64,000 bases of DNA, taken from NCBI RefSeq assembly GCF_001522545.3, contig NC_031768.1:111481212-111545211 (forward strand), in the 5' to 3' direction. A program made the translations under genes and the position numbers. Positions 1 through 12,956 of the stretch are shown here, one piece after another. The DNA is from Parus major. Its lineage: Eukaryota; Chordata; Aves; Passeriformes; Paridae. Below the pieces are notes generated by a model that had not been told where the DNA came from, made no database searches, and saw only the letters and a list, made by a program, of their open reading frames with translations. The stretch's first letter is position 1. Each line of letters begins with the position of its first letter.

Positions 1-1984
1 TCACATTTGGCCAGTGTTTGTAAATACCTCTACCATGCACCAGTTAAAAGACATATGGTTTAAAAAAGTTCACTTCCAAACATGTCACAGGCAATTAAAT
101 ATACATTTTATGTTAAATTGAGGGGCAGATGTAACCCTGCAAAACTTTTGTACATCAGTATTACAAGAACCTATGAACCTTCAGTTCAGACACTTCTTTG
201 CTCCACTGTTAAATCCTCTTTATTTTTCAAAGGACATAAACACAAACAATTACATATTTAATGCAAATTATATACTTAATAACAGATTATATTGCTCTTT
301 TACACCTTCTATATAGGAATCTCCCATTCTTCAGATTAAAAGACAACTGAGTCAAGTAAAATTTTTGTATTTTCTTTGGTCTGTCTTCAAAGTCACCACG
401 TTTCAGCCTATGTAACACAGATTTCAGACCTTTCACTTTGTGTCCCTATTAATAGTGGTTTACCCCAGTAAATTAGCTCTATGGGTTTAATGCTGCCCTC
501 CTAAATCAAGACATTGCAATAGTGAAGTCACATGCAATAACTGAATTTTCAAAAATGTAGCATGCAAGATATGTCAGTTTTCCTAAAATCTTAAGAACAC
601 CAACATTCAGCATTTATTATTTTCAAAATGCTTTCCATTCTCTCAGCTTTTGCTTCCATTTTCTTTATCAATACTTTAATACAAAAATCCCTAACTCTTC
701 AGGAAGTAAGTGGTGTAGCCCACAATAAACCCTCTGCTTGCTGCAGCACAAGACAGACAATGCACAAGTTTCTCTTAACACACCATTTAAATTAAAAACG
801 TGACAGTGCTGATGTTCAGTAAGGGCTTTGTTCCCAGATTTGCCCATCCCACCCCACCCTCTGTGCTTTAAAACCAACACCTGCCTTTAGTACTTATTTT
901 AGATACTCCAGTTAGTTCTCAGTCTGCAGGAGTAACAATTCAGGACTGCTGTGGTTCTGTAAAATCAACCCCATGGTAAAGGGAAAGTTTGCACCTGGGC
1001 TGCACATTTATTTTGTGCATTACCTCACCACCTCTGCCTGTCCTTCATCCACACAGCACTTTTCTACCAGATCTGATTAACATTCACCCTCTGGATGTTT
1101 TCATTGTAAGAGGATGTTCTAATCTGAAAACCATTTACTTCTGAATACACACTGCTGAATTACGGTGCCATCAGCAGAAGCGCAGCTCAGCTTCTCCTCT
1201 AAACATTTCTTCAGGCTGAAACACTTCTACAGAAACGCTCTGCAGTTCAAACATTTATTACCAGGTTTCAAAGTAAAATTAAATTACCATCACGGATACA
1301 TTATGTTTATTAATAAAGTGTCACAGAAATATTAGTGAAAGTAAAACAGGTAACACAAGGATATCAGGGAACATAAACTCTCAAGTTCCAGTAGCAGTGT
1401 TGGCTTTGCCAGGTTACACATCCCATAAGTCTGATGGAATTCACTGCACATGATGTATCCAACTACACAGGCAGGAAAAAAATTAACTTCTGAAGCTCTG
1501 GTTGGGATTTTTGTTCTTGTGAAAAGTAAGAATCCTGTTTGTTTGGACTCTGAGTGAGTGTTTACAGAGGTGCGTAAAGGCAGAGTTCTGAAAAGCCAAC
1601 AGGCACAAACGTCACTGAATCAACCTCTGAAATACAAAGTCAGAGTCTCAGGGAAACTAGGAGTTAACCCAAGCTCTCTCCCTCTCAAAGAAGCCAAAGG
1701 GTCCTGTCTTTTCTCTGGAACATGAAGGTTGTTGTGGCATCTTTATTCCCTACTGTCACATGGGAAAGAAGCTCCAAGCCTCCCAGTTGGAAGGCAGCAG
1801 AAATAGCTCCATAAGCAATTTGAATCCAGGTTGCTTTCTGGAGATTTCATTCCACTCTTTGATTCGTCACTCACCCTCACACCTGACATCTCTCGACACA
1901 GACCTGAAGGTTTAATGTCACTATACCCAGAGCTCTCACCTCAGTTCAGCTGCCATTATTTCCTGTTTTTTTTCTTTTTTTTTT

Positions 1985-2149
1985 CCGATCCTGTTTACCC
2001 ACAGAAAATGTTTGGGGTTTTTTTAACAAACAAAACCCCCACAAACACAAATACTAATTTTTTTTTTTTTTTTTTTCCGATCCTGTTTACCCACAGAAAA
2101 TGTTTGGGGTTTTTTTAACAAACAAAACCCCCACAAACACAAATACTAA
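1985..2149. repeat. Exact tandem duplication, period 92
   Basis: A 73-bp segment starting ccgatcctgtttaccc at 1985-2057 recurs without a mismatch at 2077-2149, separated by T19 (2058-2076). Each copy is preceded by a poly-T tract and contains a ggggtttt/aaaacccc inverted repeat (arms 2014-2021 and 2032-2039, and 92 bp later). Complete identity means the duplication is recent, or is an assembly artefact at a T-rich tract. Confidence 0.95.
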
Positions 2150-3984
2150 CAAACAAACCCACCCCAACCCAAACAAACAAACAAACCCCAAAACAATAAA
2201 TTTCCAAAAAGCATTTCTATTACTGAATCTTTTAACAGACAAAATCTCCCCTCTGAGAAGAAAATATTATCTTAAGATTTTTTGCTATCATGGAAGGAGC
2301 TATTAAGATTGGAAAAGGTCTTGAAAACATTCAGATTTTAGAGAAACATGTCTCCTGTTATAAAAGTGTTTCGATCACAAGTCAGTTTAAGGCCAGACTT
2401 CTCATTTTTAGGAGCTGTGAAGAAATAAGCCACACCATGCTGTTATCTTTCTCTTCAAGAAATCCCTCCAGAACCCATTTAGCTTATACTTGTTAAATCC
2501 CCCGGTTGTAAAAGGAATGTAAACTTAACTGCAGTGTTGCTGTGAGGTGTTTCTAGACTGCAACACTCGATCAGTTACACAGATAACTTACTACATCCTT
2601 ACTTTATCCCATTCTTGGATATTTTTCCACCATCCTACTAGAGGTTTTCCACATTAACCTCCCCATTAAGGAAGCCAGGATAGCAGTGAGGATGGCATCA
2701 CACCTAATAGGATTGTCCAGCACCAAGTTAGAGGACAAATATGTTACAAAGACGCAGGGAATATTGAGTCTCGTAAAAAGAAAAAAGCTAAGGAATGATC
2801 TCATTACAGACTGCAGCAACTTGAAAGGCAGTAAACACAAACTCTCCTCACTAACAGCAGATGGTGTAAGAAGAAAAAACAGCCACAAAACATGTCTTGA
2901 GAAATTCAGGTTAGGTATGTGGCAGAATTCTACCCACTATAAGTACTGAAATATGCTGTCTGGAGGGGCTGTTGTATCTCCAACCTCAGATTCCACCATC
3001 CAAAACCAAAGCTGCTGACCTGATAGAACCTTATCCTGCACTGAGCAGGAGACTGGATGGAGTAAGTGGCCTCCTGGCAACTCTCCTAAACAACATTTTA
3101 ATTTGTCTCTGGTAATCTACATCTCTGAAAATAAGACACATTTCAGTACAACATTTTAATGAAGATTCCAAGTGAAAAGTAGATTCTGATTTACGACATT
3201 CTGCAGCCTGACTCATAACCAACACTGTTACCCATCAGTCATAGCTGAATTAACTTAAACCAACTTAATTCACTATAATGCTTTTGTTGATATCAATGAA
3301 GTCTGAACAGGCACTAATTAAAGAATTAGAGGTCAAAATCTACCTTTAACATTCCAAGATAAACAACTGATATAGGATACTGATTCCTACCTTTCTACTC
3401 AGAAAGTGGAACATATAAACCCAGACTTCCAATTTAGAAACTAAGTTTCAGCTACTGCAAACAGGAACTTTCCTCTAGATTTAAGACATTCACTTTGGGG
3501 TTAGGCTTTTATTTTGTTTAAAAACAGGAACATAGAGCAATTAAATTATTTTTTTTCCCCCCAGAGTCCAACTAAAATCAATTGTCAGGCTCTTGAGGAA
3601 GGATGGTGTTGACTGCCCCTCCTTGTCTACTGCAAGAGCACACAAGCCACATCTCAGCACAGCACTCATCCACAGACAGCCAGCAACCAAATCACTCTGC
3701 GTGTCTCAGCTGCCCTTTGGGGCCTCGGGAAACCCAACAGCTGGAAATAAAGTTTAAGTAATCGCAGCTAGGCAGGAGAAACCAACCCACAGATGAAACG
3801 GAGTAAAACTCTGAGATTTCATCACCTTATTACGTCCAAGATGGTATCTACACACAGTGCAGAGAGCCCTTACAAGCACATAGCCTTCACTGAGCTCCAC
3901 TCTAATTAAAAGCAGAATGTGAGTACAAAAACATGAGTTTCACCGTAGCACCTTCTCCTCCAAACACCAAACCAAGGGCACCAA

Positions 3985-4585
3985 GAACCGAAACACGGGC
4001 TGCTGGCCGAGCTCTGGAGCCGGATGGTTCATCCCAAGGAACCCAGAGCAGCTGCCCAAACCGGAGGCGGGAGGTGCGGGCCAGCATCCCGGTGCCCGCC
4101 GCAGGGACATCGCCACCTGCCGGGACACAGAGCGGGGACGGGCGGCGGGATGGGGCTTGGGAGGCGGGATGGGGCTCGAAAAGAGGGATATAGGGCTTGA
4201 AAAGAGGGATACAGGGTTTGGCAAGCGGGGAATGCTGCGCTCGGAGCGAGCCGGGCTGTGCTGTGCGGACTGAGCCCCCGCCGCCGGGGCAGGACACCGA
4301 CATCCCCGCTGGGCACGGCGTTATCGGGGACGCTGTCCCAGCTCCCCGCCAAGCCTGTGACCCTCCCGCAGGGCAGGGAGAGACAGCGAGGCGGTTCGTG
4401 CTCCCACCACACTCCTCATCATCATCACTATCATCATTACGATGGCACGGTGCCGTGCCCCTGTGTGTCCCGCAGGGTCCCCAGGCCGCCTGAGGGGGCC
4501 GGAGCGGGCAGGCGGAGGCCTTTGGCTCCCGGCACCGCCCGCCGCCAGCCTTGCGAGCCGCTCCGGGCCAGATAAAGCGGGCGAA
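3985..4585. promoter_or_regulatory. Orphan CpG island within EPHA3 intron 2
   Basis: I counted roughly 55 CpG dinucleotides in about 600 bp, while the flanking sequence is AT-rich and nearly CpG-free. It includes short imperfect tandem repeats (gggatgggg and aaaagaggga units around 4149-4215), a CAT tract, and a gataaag just before the island ends. Several overlapping ORFs of 86 to 133 codons occur in different frames on both strands, as expected from GC-rich sequence without stops; none resembles a known protein. It lies about 7.3 kb downstream of EPHA3 exon 2. It could be an alternative or noncoding-RNA promoter, an enhancer, or a GC-rich inserted fragment. I cannot decide which from sequence alone. 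Confidence 0.6.
4416..4437. repeat. Short CAT/ATC microsatellite
   Basis: Imperfect tcatcatcatcac-type repeat inside the intron 2 CpG island. Confidence 0.85.
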
Positions 4586-7500
4586 ATTAGGAAATTACTT
4601 AGCACAACCCTCAGGCTGTGTTCACAAAGAAGTCTAAAAGACTGGGGGAAGAGGGAAATGAAGCAACGCGTCTCCTGCCTTGAAACATCGTGCGCGTCTC
4701 GCTCCTTCACCCTGCACAGCCATCAGTGCCCTTCGTGCTCACTTCCCAATTCCTTTTAAAAGCACTTTATAACGCAGCAAACTTCTTCTAAAACTACAGT
4801 CATCTCACACCGAATACTCACAGGTATTTGGGAGAAAAAGAAAGAAAATCCAGAATAAACTACCTGCCCAAACTACTGAGACCATAAATGTAACCACAGC
4901 AAAGCTATCAGGAGCAAACATTTATGGGCATTGTTAACTGGAGACGGGACTTGCTTGTCTTGTGGACTTAATGTTATAAAAACAACCTTAAAACCGACTG
5001 CAGTGTGCCCCTATGATAAATAATATTGTATTTCATGACAGTCTCTTTATTTACTTTTTTTCTGTTCTGGTTTATGTAAATAAATTCAGCACAAAAGAAT
5101 AAAACTATGAAGCAAGCATTTCTTTAAAAAATGAAGAATACCTCACGGCGATGAGATGGTTTGAGAGAACTTCTCACAAATGGCCTGGATTTATGCTGAC
5201 AGAAATAAAATTCTGCTCATGAGGAGAATGATGTTACTTCTACAATTTGAAAGTTAAAAAGGAAAACTGGAAGCTTAAGTATCTGCATTTCCAATTTTAA
5301 ATAAGATCTTTATTTAACTCTTGGAACAAAAGCCAAAACTTGCTCTTTCCTTTTTTTTTCCTTTTTATTTGAAACCACAGAAAACTGATATCCAACTTTC
5401 AGCAACTTTATTAACAGTAAATAGAAGGACTGATGAGGCTAATGAAATACAGGGAGAGTGCCCATATTTTTCATTACAAAATACTGTATAAGTACATTGC
5501 CCTTATTGTACTTTTTCTTCTTCTTGTTATAATTATTTTTTAAATTGAAATCTCATAATTTGAAGTAACATAGTAAAAAGGTAGAAAAAAAAGAAAAGCC
5601 TCCTTCCCTTAATAATAATGACTGAAACTAGCACAGTTGCTACTTTAGATCAACTTAAAAGCTGTTTTAAAAATGTACCAAAACACAGCACCATTATGAT
5701 CACATTGAGTTTTTCAAAAGAATGCAATGCAGAGTACAATAATCAGAAAAACACATCTTAGGAATATTACAGTGCTACACATTTTAAAAAGGAAGGCATT
5801 TCTCTCTGGTAACAGTTCCTAACAAGACCAGGGATGCATAAAATTCTGAAGTAATATGTTTAATCTCTTTTTTTTTCCCCTAAGCATTTCCCTTCTTTCT
5901 TTAGTCAACTCCACTTAAGGTTTTTTTTTATTTAAACTTCCCTTTTAAATGCATGCTTAATGCAAGCAGCAGAAGACAGTGCACAGATGAAACTCAACTC
6001 AAAGCCAGCTAAAATACACCAAAAATACACTGTCATCGACTACTCACACACTGCTTCTGAAAATATCAACAAAATTCACATTCATTCAAAATCAGTGATG
6101 AATCTAATATTCACAGAATTAACATATTTATCTGTCCTATCTCATAGCTTTATATTGCTACAAGAAATATCTATCAGAAAGCAGAAAATAGTACAGTACA
6201 AATAATTTTCCTTTTAATAATTCAAATTAAACCCACAAACTGAAGCAACCACCACTGCAGTCTGATTCAAGGCTTTGACTATGAATGAAGAGACTTAAAA
6301 AAATTCAAAAATCGGGCAGATTTTTAATTTGTTTCTCTCCAAAGTAAAATCATCACTTTACAGCAGAACATCCAGGGAATTTTATTCCAGCAGGAAGAAA
6401 ACAAGAAGTCTAAAAATGAGAAGCAGAACATGCTTGATTACAGAAAACTCAAGGTAACAGAAAAAACCTATGAAAGCTCTTATTTTTAAAATTTTCACTA
6501 TTTTGAAAAAAGGAGAATCAAGTGAAACAAATACACTTTCATTGTACCCCAAAAGCACATACTGAAGTGAAAAAAATGAGCCTATTAACCAAAAAAAAAT
6601 GATTTTCTCCATCAGCCAGCCACTCACTGTAAGACAAAACAAAGTCTATGAATCACAAAACCAGGTTCCCAAGTGGTTCATTTGATTTGCAATCGTCACA
6701 ATAGTCTGCCTGCATTTCAGACATGATGCACAAATTGTGGAAGGCAGGGTAACAGTACAAAGTTGTAAGGAGACCAGAACTCAGGCAAAACAGATAAATC
6801 TTGATTTTAACAGAACACACTGTTTTAAGAAGTACTAAGGAAATTCCACTGCTAATGGATAGGAAAAAGAAAGTATATAGCATAACATGATTGTTTTCAT
6901 TTTTAAAACAAGGACTTATTTTTTTTATTTTACAGATATATTTGTAAGTTTCAGACTTCTGTCTCATACCAATTGTTTGATATCACTGTGTTCACTTTGA
7001 AACTCATTTTCACAACTACTTAATGATTTCAGCAACACTGCCCACTTTATACACAGTACTGCTTAGAAATTGTCAAGTTTGGTGTCAGACAAGAAATGAA
7101 CACAGGCTAAGATGTCAATCAGCATCAAAAAAAGCTCTAAAATGAGGCGTTTGATAAATTTTTGTATTTTTGTTGGCCAGTTTTGAGGGGTTTTGGCAGC
7201 TTAGCTGCCCTGAGATTCCGCAGTGGTGTGAAAATGTGAGACTTGTGCAAAGAAAAACTTTGCATGTGCCCAGCTGAAGGGAAGGCTGAAGCATGACACA
7301 AGGAAACCCAGTGGCACTAAGAACCTACTAAAAAAAACCAAACTCAAACCTTCCACAGAACAGGATGCAATTAACAGCAAGACACAAAGCTGCAGGGAAA
7401 CAAACCTCGTGGAAATACTTATTATTCTTCAAAACATCTTCTGCATTAACAGAGAAACTTTCCAGTCACAGTGGCCTGAGAAACTGATTTTTGAAGGACA

Positions 7501-10500
7501 TTTATTTGAGAGCACCTTCATCAGAGCCAGGATGTACCCTGCACAAACTCTCCTCTACCTTCACCTAGTCACAAAGGACATCCAAATGCTTATGTAAGTC
7601 AGGTTCTTCTGTAGTCACTCTGTCCATGATATCCCACAAAAAGAAAAGACCCAAAAGTTTTTATAGAGACACACATTAGCCAACTATTGAAAGCAGAACA
7701 AATGAAACCAAGGAGGCTGCCAGCAGCCTGGGTAGGCAGCAATGCAGCCTAATGTGACAAACTACTTTCAGGCTTTTGAAATATAAGAAAGGAGGCATTT
7801 TCCTCACTTTTGCTTGGATTTATTTTTTTTATTCTAACCCAATTTTTGGTTGATGGAAAAGCTCTCATTAATCTCAGTCACTCGGGCTCTAGCCTGCCCA
7901 GCACAGCACCAACTATTACAGGGGCAGGGAGTGTTACCCTTCTCTCCTCAAATACTGATGAATCAGTTTCCATTACTGAGATGATCAGCTTGATTTGTTC
8001 AAATGACCATCAGAGTGGCCACTAAGAAAAAGCCAAGTTATCCACACCAGACTTCAAACTACTTGCCCAAAAGTTTAAGGTACTGAGTATGGCCAGCTCT
8101 CAAAGAAATCCAACATTTCTGAAGAAACTCAAAAATTTAGAAAGATGTCAAGATCAAAGACAGAATCGTTATTTTTGCAATTTGTTTTTTAAATTTTGCC
8201 TACATTTTTGCTAACTTTAGCCATGTACAGAACTCATTGAGTTCTGATATTTGATATTTATTTTTTTTTCTTAGAGTTCTTTCTGCTGTGGTTTGTTTTT
8301 CCCGACTTGGTTTGGTTTCTTTTTTTAACAATTATCTTTTACGTGACAGTAAAAAAATGCCACAGCATTCCCTTCTCTAGCTACAACAAAAACAAAATAA
8401 GAGTGATTTCTCTGTTACTTTTCTACTGACTACACGAAGAAAACATGACCAAAAATTTCAAGTCCAAAACTTTGACTAATAAACACGTAAAGATTGAGTC
8501 TACAAGCTGCATGCCTGCAGAACGATAGATTGAGATTATGTTATTAATGTATTTTTTTTTCCAAACGTCATGAAAAAAAAACACAGAGCAGGAGTCAAAT
8601 ATATCTTTCTCCCTAAAAAAAAATATGCTGAAACCAATACAATTCCTCCCATGAATATGCAGAGTGGGATTTAGACTGTAATCCTTTTGTCCTGTATGAA
8701 TTATCCATCACATTTCTATTGTATATTATTAAAGTGACTTGCTTTATCCTCCCAACCCCCACATCTGTGCTGCTGTAATTTATGTGAATTACGGTTAATG
8801 ATCATTTGCATTATGCTTAATCAGCATATCAATAATATACTCTGCACAGAGTAAGTAGCTCTTCTTTCTTTCCCTTTTAATGAAACCTATAGAAATGGAG
8901 CTGGGGTTTGACTGATTGGCATGACAAAAAGGTTGCCTGGGCAGGTGCTGGGGATGGTGGCACAGGACAGGGGCCTTGTGGCTGCTGCCAATCATGCTCA
9001 AGCATCAGCAAAACCTGCTATTATATTTTTAAATTCTTGTTCCTCGCTATCTGGAGGGGCCAATGCTTTGTGCTGACGGGGTTTTAATGAGCTTGACCAG
9101 ATCAGTGTTCCTGGAGCCAAGGCTGTGGCTGTATGGGATGGTTCAAGGAGAGATCACATTCTTCCAGGGTGATATTACTCACCAGAGCCTAAACCACTGC
9201 CATTACAGTGTGCTCATGTGGGACACACAAACCCCTGAATACAAATGAGCTACAAACATTAACATGAATATTCAGGAATTTCTGGAAAGCTATTATTACA
9301 TATGCCCAAGTCGAGGGCAACTTAAAGGAATAAAGAACCACCCTTGAATGCTGTAAACAAGAGCAAATCAATTTGGGTCATCTTGCCAGAAATGAATCAA
9401 TAGTATCATGTATCAACAGGATAAAATTATTAAGCTAGTAAGAGCGTTTTTTAAATGCTTCAGTTAAATTATTTTTAAAAACTCTGTAAGTCACCAGCTT
9501 TGGTATACTGACATTTAGGTGAACACTACTGCATGCTCAAGAGGAACTGGCACAACACCAATATCCTCATTTGTGAGTCACAGCCTCCAGTGCAGCTCTA
9601 TCAGCTTTACCTTGTAAATCACTGCTCTGTTATTAGCAATCTTTCAATATGATGTGACATCTTTATTATAATGTTTTTCCACTGAAGTTTAAGTTCATAT
9701 TTTAGTTAGCTCACAGACAGACACAGCCATATTTACCAGGTTTAATTAATTGACTATAAATAAAGGGCTGTAAGAAGAAGGCGCCTCTCTCACACGATGT
9801 TCAAGTTGTCACCATTTCACAGCAAAATGCCAATTGGGATAGGATAAACATTGTTATTTCTATACTTTACATTTGTATTTCAATATGCAAGCTTAAAATT
9901 TCAAGGTATTTTGAAGACTACAGTCTAGAGCCTCAGTTCTCTTCCAAAAACAGTCACAGCATATGATCTACATTAATTTACTGCCATGCGATTTTTAACT
10001 AAGAATTTCATTAACTTGTAAGAACATCAGTGAAATTCCATGATTTACTTTGGCTTCGATATCCGAGGATATGGCAGAAAATAGGAACAGCATGTACAAA
10101 CACACGCAAACAACAACTTGGGCTGGATTTACCTGACAAAAACTTGCAGAAGCCAATAAAATTGGCCTTGACAGATCTGGGGGCCCTTTTTGGTGGGGTA
10201 ATGCAGCACATCTGTTTTCCTTATAGCCCCCATGATACCCTGCATCATTCCCTACCAACTGCTTTAGGCATCCAAGGCAGCAGAGACACAGCTGCAGGGA
10301 GCAGAGCAGCAGCAGATCTGCACAGCTGCAAGGAGCTGAACAGAGCAGGAGAGCAAAGCAGAGGAGCAGCGGGAGCTGGGAGAGAAAGGCTTCACAAAAA
10401 AAAAATAAAATAACTGCAAGTGAAAACGAAAAAAAAACAACCTGATGAGCTAGAAATTGCTGGAGAGTTCCCTCTTGGACATCCTGTTTAAAGACATTTC

Positions 10501-11163
10501 TTGTTGGGAAAAGTCAGCAGAAAAAGCCACTAGGAAGAAACCTGAAACCTCTTCCCACTTCTTTCCCATGAGAATGGAACAATTTTATCCAGAGACACAG
10601 AGAGAGATCCATGCATAAACTCAAAAAATGAACCAAACCTTCATCCTTAAATACTGCTGAACACCTGCATAATGCTTAATATCAAGAAGGCACAACTTGA
10701 ACATTAGCAAGGGAATCCCATGAGGCAGAGATGCAAAGGCATTGTTAACACTGATTCTGTAAAAGTGATAAAGGTGAATCAACAGCTTGCCCAAAGCTAC
10801 AAAAAAACTGGAAGAACAGCAAAAGAAAGTCTCACAGGTGCTTTCTTTCAGCAAAGACTTGATGGCTCAGCCTTCTCTGAGAGCAAGGGTAGCTCTGGAC
10901 ACAGGGTTCAACTACCAAGTGGGTATTTTTGTGTTTGGGGAAGCAGAATGCAGGAATGCAAGAATCATCCTGCATATCTACATGATGTAATGCAGAAAGA
11001 GAGCGATGGGATGTTCCTACACACAAACACACATTCCACAGAGACATGGAGGTGGGGAGTGAACACGTACCAGCACCACTAGACAGATAGGCACTATTTA
11101 GTCATCAATCTCATGTTATTTTAAAAAAGAGTCTGCTGGCAAAAAACTATGTACAAATGATGG

Positions 11164-11366
11164 AATTAGCAAACTGGAAATTTCCAATTTATTAGCAAAT
11201 TTCCAATTAATTAGCAAATTAGAAATTAGCAAACTTCCAGAAAGTTGGAAAACACAGGTGCTTTAAGACTGCACTTCTAAATCTTCCAATAGAATCCCTG
11301 GTTTCTTTACATCTGGATACAAGATCAACATACAGATTAGATCTGGATACAAGATCTGGATACAAA
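11164..11366. repeat. Two clusters of short direct repeats
   Basis: attagcaaa occurs at 11165, 11191, 11210 and 11225, with aatttccaatt between copies. Nearby, atctggatacaa occurs at 11311, 11341 and 11354. These are local slippage-type repeats about 500 to 700 bp beyond the exon 2 donor. Confidence 0.8.
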
Positions 11367-11789
11367 ACAACCACCAACCACCTCCAGAACATTATTTAGA
11401 CATTTCTTTGGTAATACTTTAACTCATAACTTGAACAGTTCAGCAACAATTCAGCACAAAAGCTACAAACAAGTACTTACATCAGTTGCTTGTGCCCACA
11501 CATTTTTCACCTTCCACTACTTCCATCTGAACAAATTAGCAAGTAACACCATGAAGCAGAGCCATGATCTCTTTTAGACATACACTTTCTGATAGAGAAG
11601 GAGCAGCAGCTAAAGAGAACTTTTTGCCCAGTGTACCTCTTGCTTTCGTGTTTCTCCCCTAGGAATGAGCTCTTCCTGGGGTTTACCTGCAATGGGATGC
11701 ATGCTCTAAAGAGAAGGCCCCTCAGCTATGTAAGCCATATTTTGCAAGTTCAGAGCAGATTATTTTTGAAGCTCCAAGGCCCAGCCTTA

Positions 11790-11996
<207 letters not shown>

Positions 11997-12920
11997 TTAA
12001 CCTCAGTTATCCATACCCAGAGCTGTGTTTATTTGATGACCCTGTGAGCAGCTGATTTGTTCAGGTGGCCTGGCAGTGAAGCTGCACAGAAGAAAAAGAC
12101 AAAAGAAAAGGATCGTCTTGTTTAGCTTAAAGCACTGTGAACAGCAGAGAGGGCAACTTCTGAAAACCAGAAAACTGATAAAAAACAAACAATGGATCAC
12201 TGGCTAAATTAATTGCAGTGGGGGGTGGGAACAGAACTCTTCTATCAGCTGCACAAACCGCAGCGTTTTCCCCTCGGATGCCTGAAATTTGGGTCACTGC
12301 ATCTAACTGAAATGGTGAGATCTGAATATTTAAATCATTATTTGATTAAAGGCATGAATTTGGCATCTATAATTTTCTCAGAATACAGGAATAAATAATG
12401 AAAGCTGATTAAAGTCCTTCCTGCAGTTTTTTCTTGCTTCTGATCCAATTTGTTCTCAAATTGCCTTGCAGTAGTGTTTTCTAAATGTCATGTGTAACAC
12501 ATTAGATACAAAAGTAATTATTTACCATGTTACAAGTTCAGACAAACCTACTTTTAAAGAGGGCCATCAATTGATTGCTCATCTTGATGTTACCTTTTTT
12601 TTTGAGCCAGCAATAATTTTCACTGTGAGAAGGAAGATTTTATTTGTAAACAGTCAGACAGGCATTTTCCAGTCAATCAAACTCAGTGGGTTTATAACTA
12701 TTTTTAGACACAATGGGCATTTAAAATAAATACATACACCCAAATTAAAGGATATTCCTCTTTTGGCATTTATTTGTTTCCTACAAGCACAAAAATAAAT
12801 TCTTTTCCTCATCTTGGCCATACAGTCTCCAAGTGCTTGATCACACACTTCCCTAAATAACCATTTATCAACCTGAAGCAGAACAGATGAATTTATACAA
12901 AATACTGTATATAAAAAAAT

Positions 12921-12956
12921 ATACAAACTAATATAAACTAATATATAAACTAATGA
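12921..12956. repeat. Short tandem repeat of aaactaatat units
   Basis: Three imperfect copies of aaactaatat/aaactaatatat in an AT-rich stretch of intron 1. Confidence 0.75.

Noticed and set aside
3902..4710. Overlapping ORFs of 86 to 133 codons in the intron 2 CpG island
   Set aside because: They overlap in many frames on both strands with no domain, as expected in GC-rich sequence.
10270..10400. agcag-rich purine stretch read as an Ala/Gly/Glu-rich ORF end
   Set aside because: It is degenerate low-complexity sequence without splice sites or homology that I can recognise.
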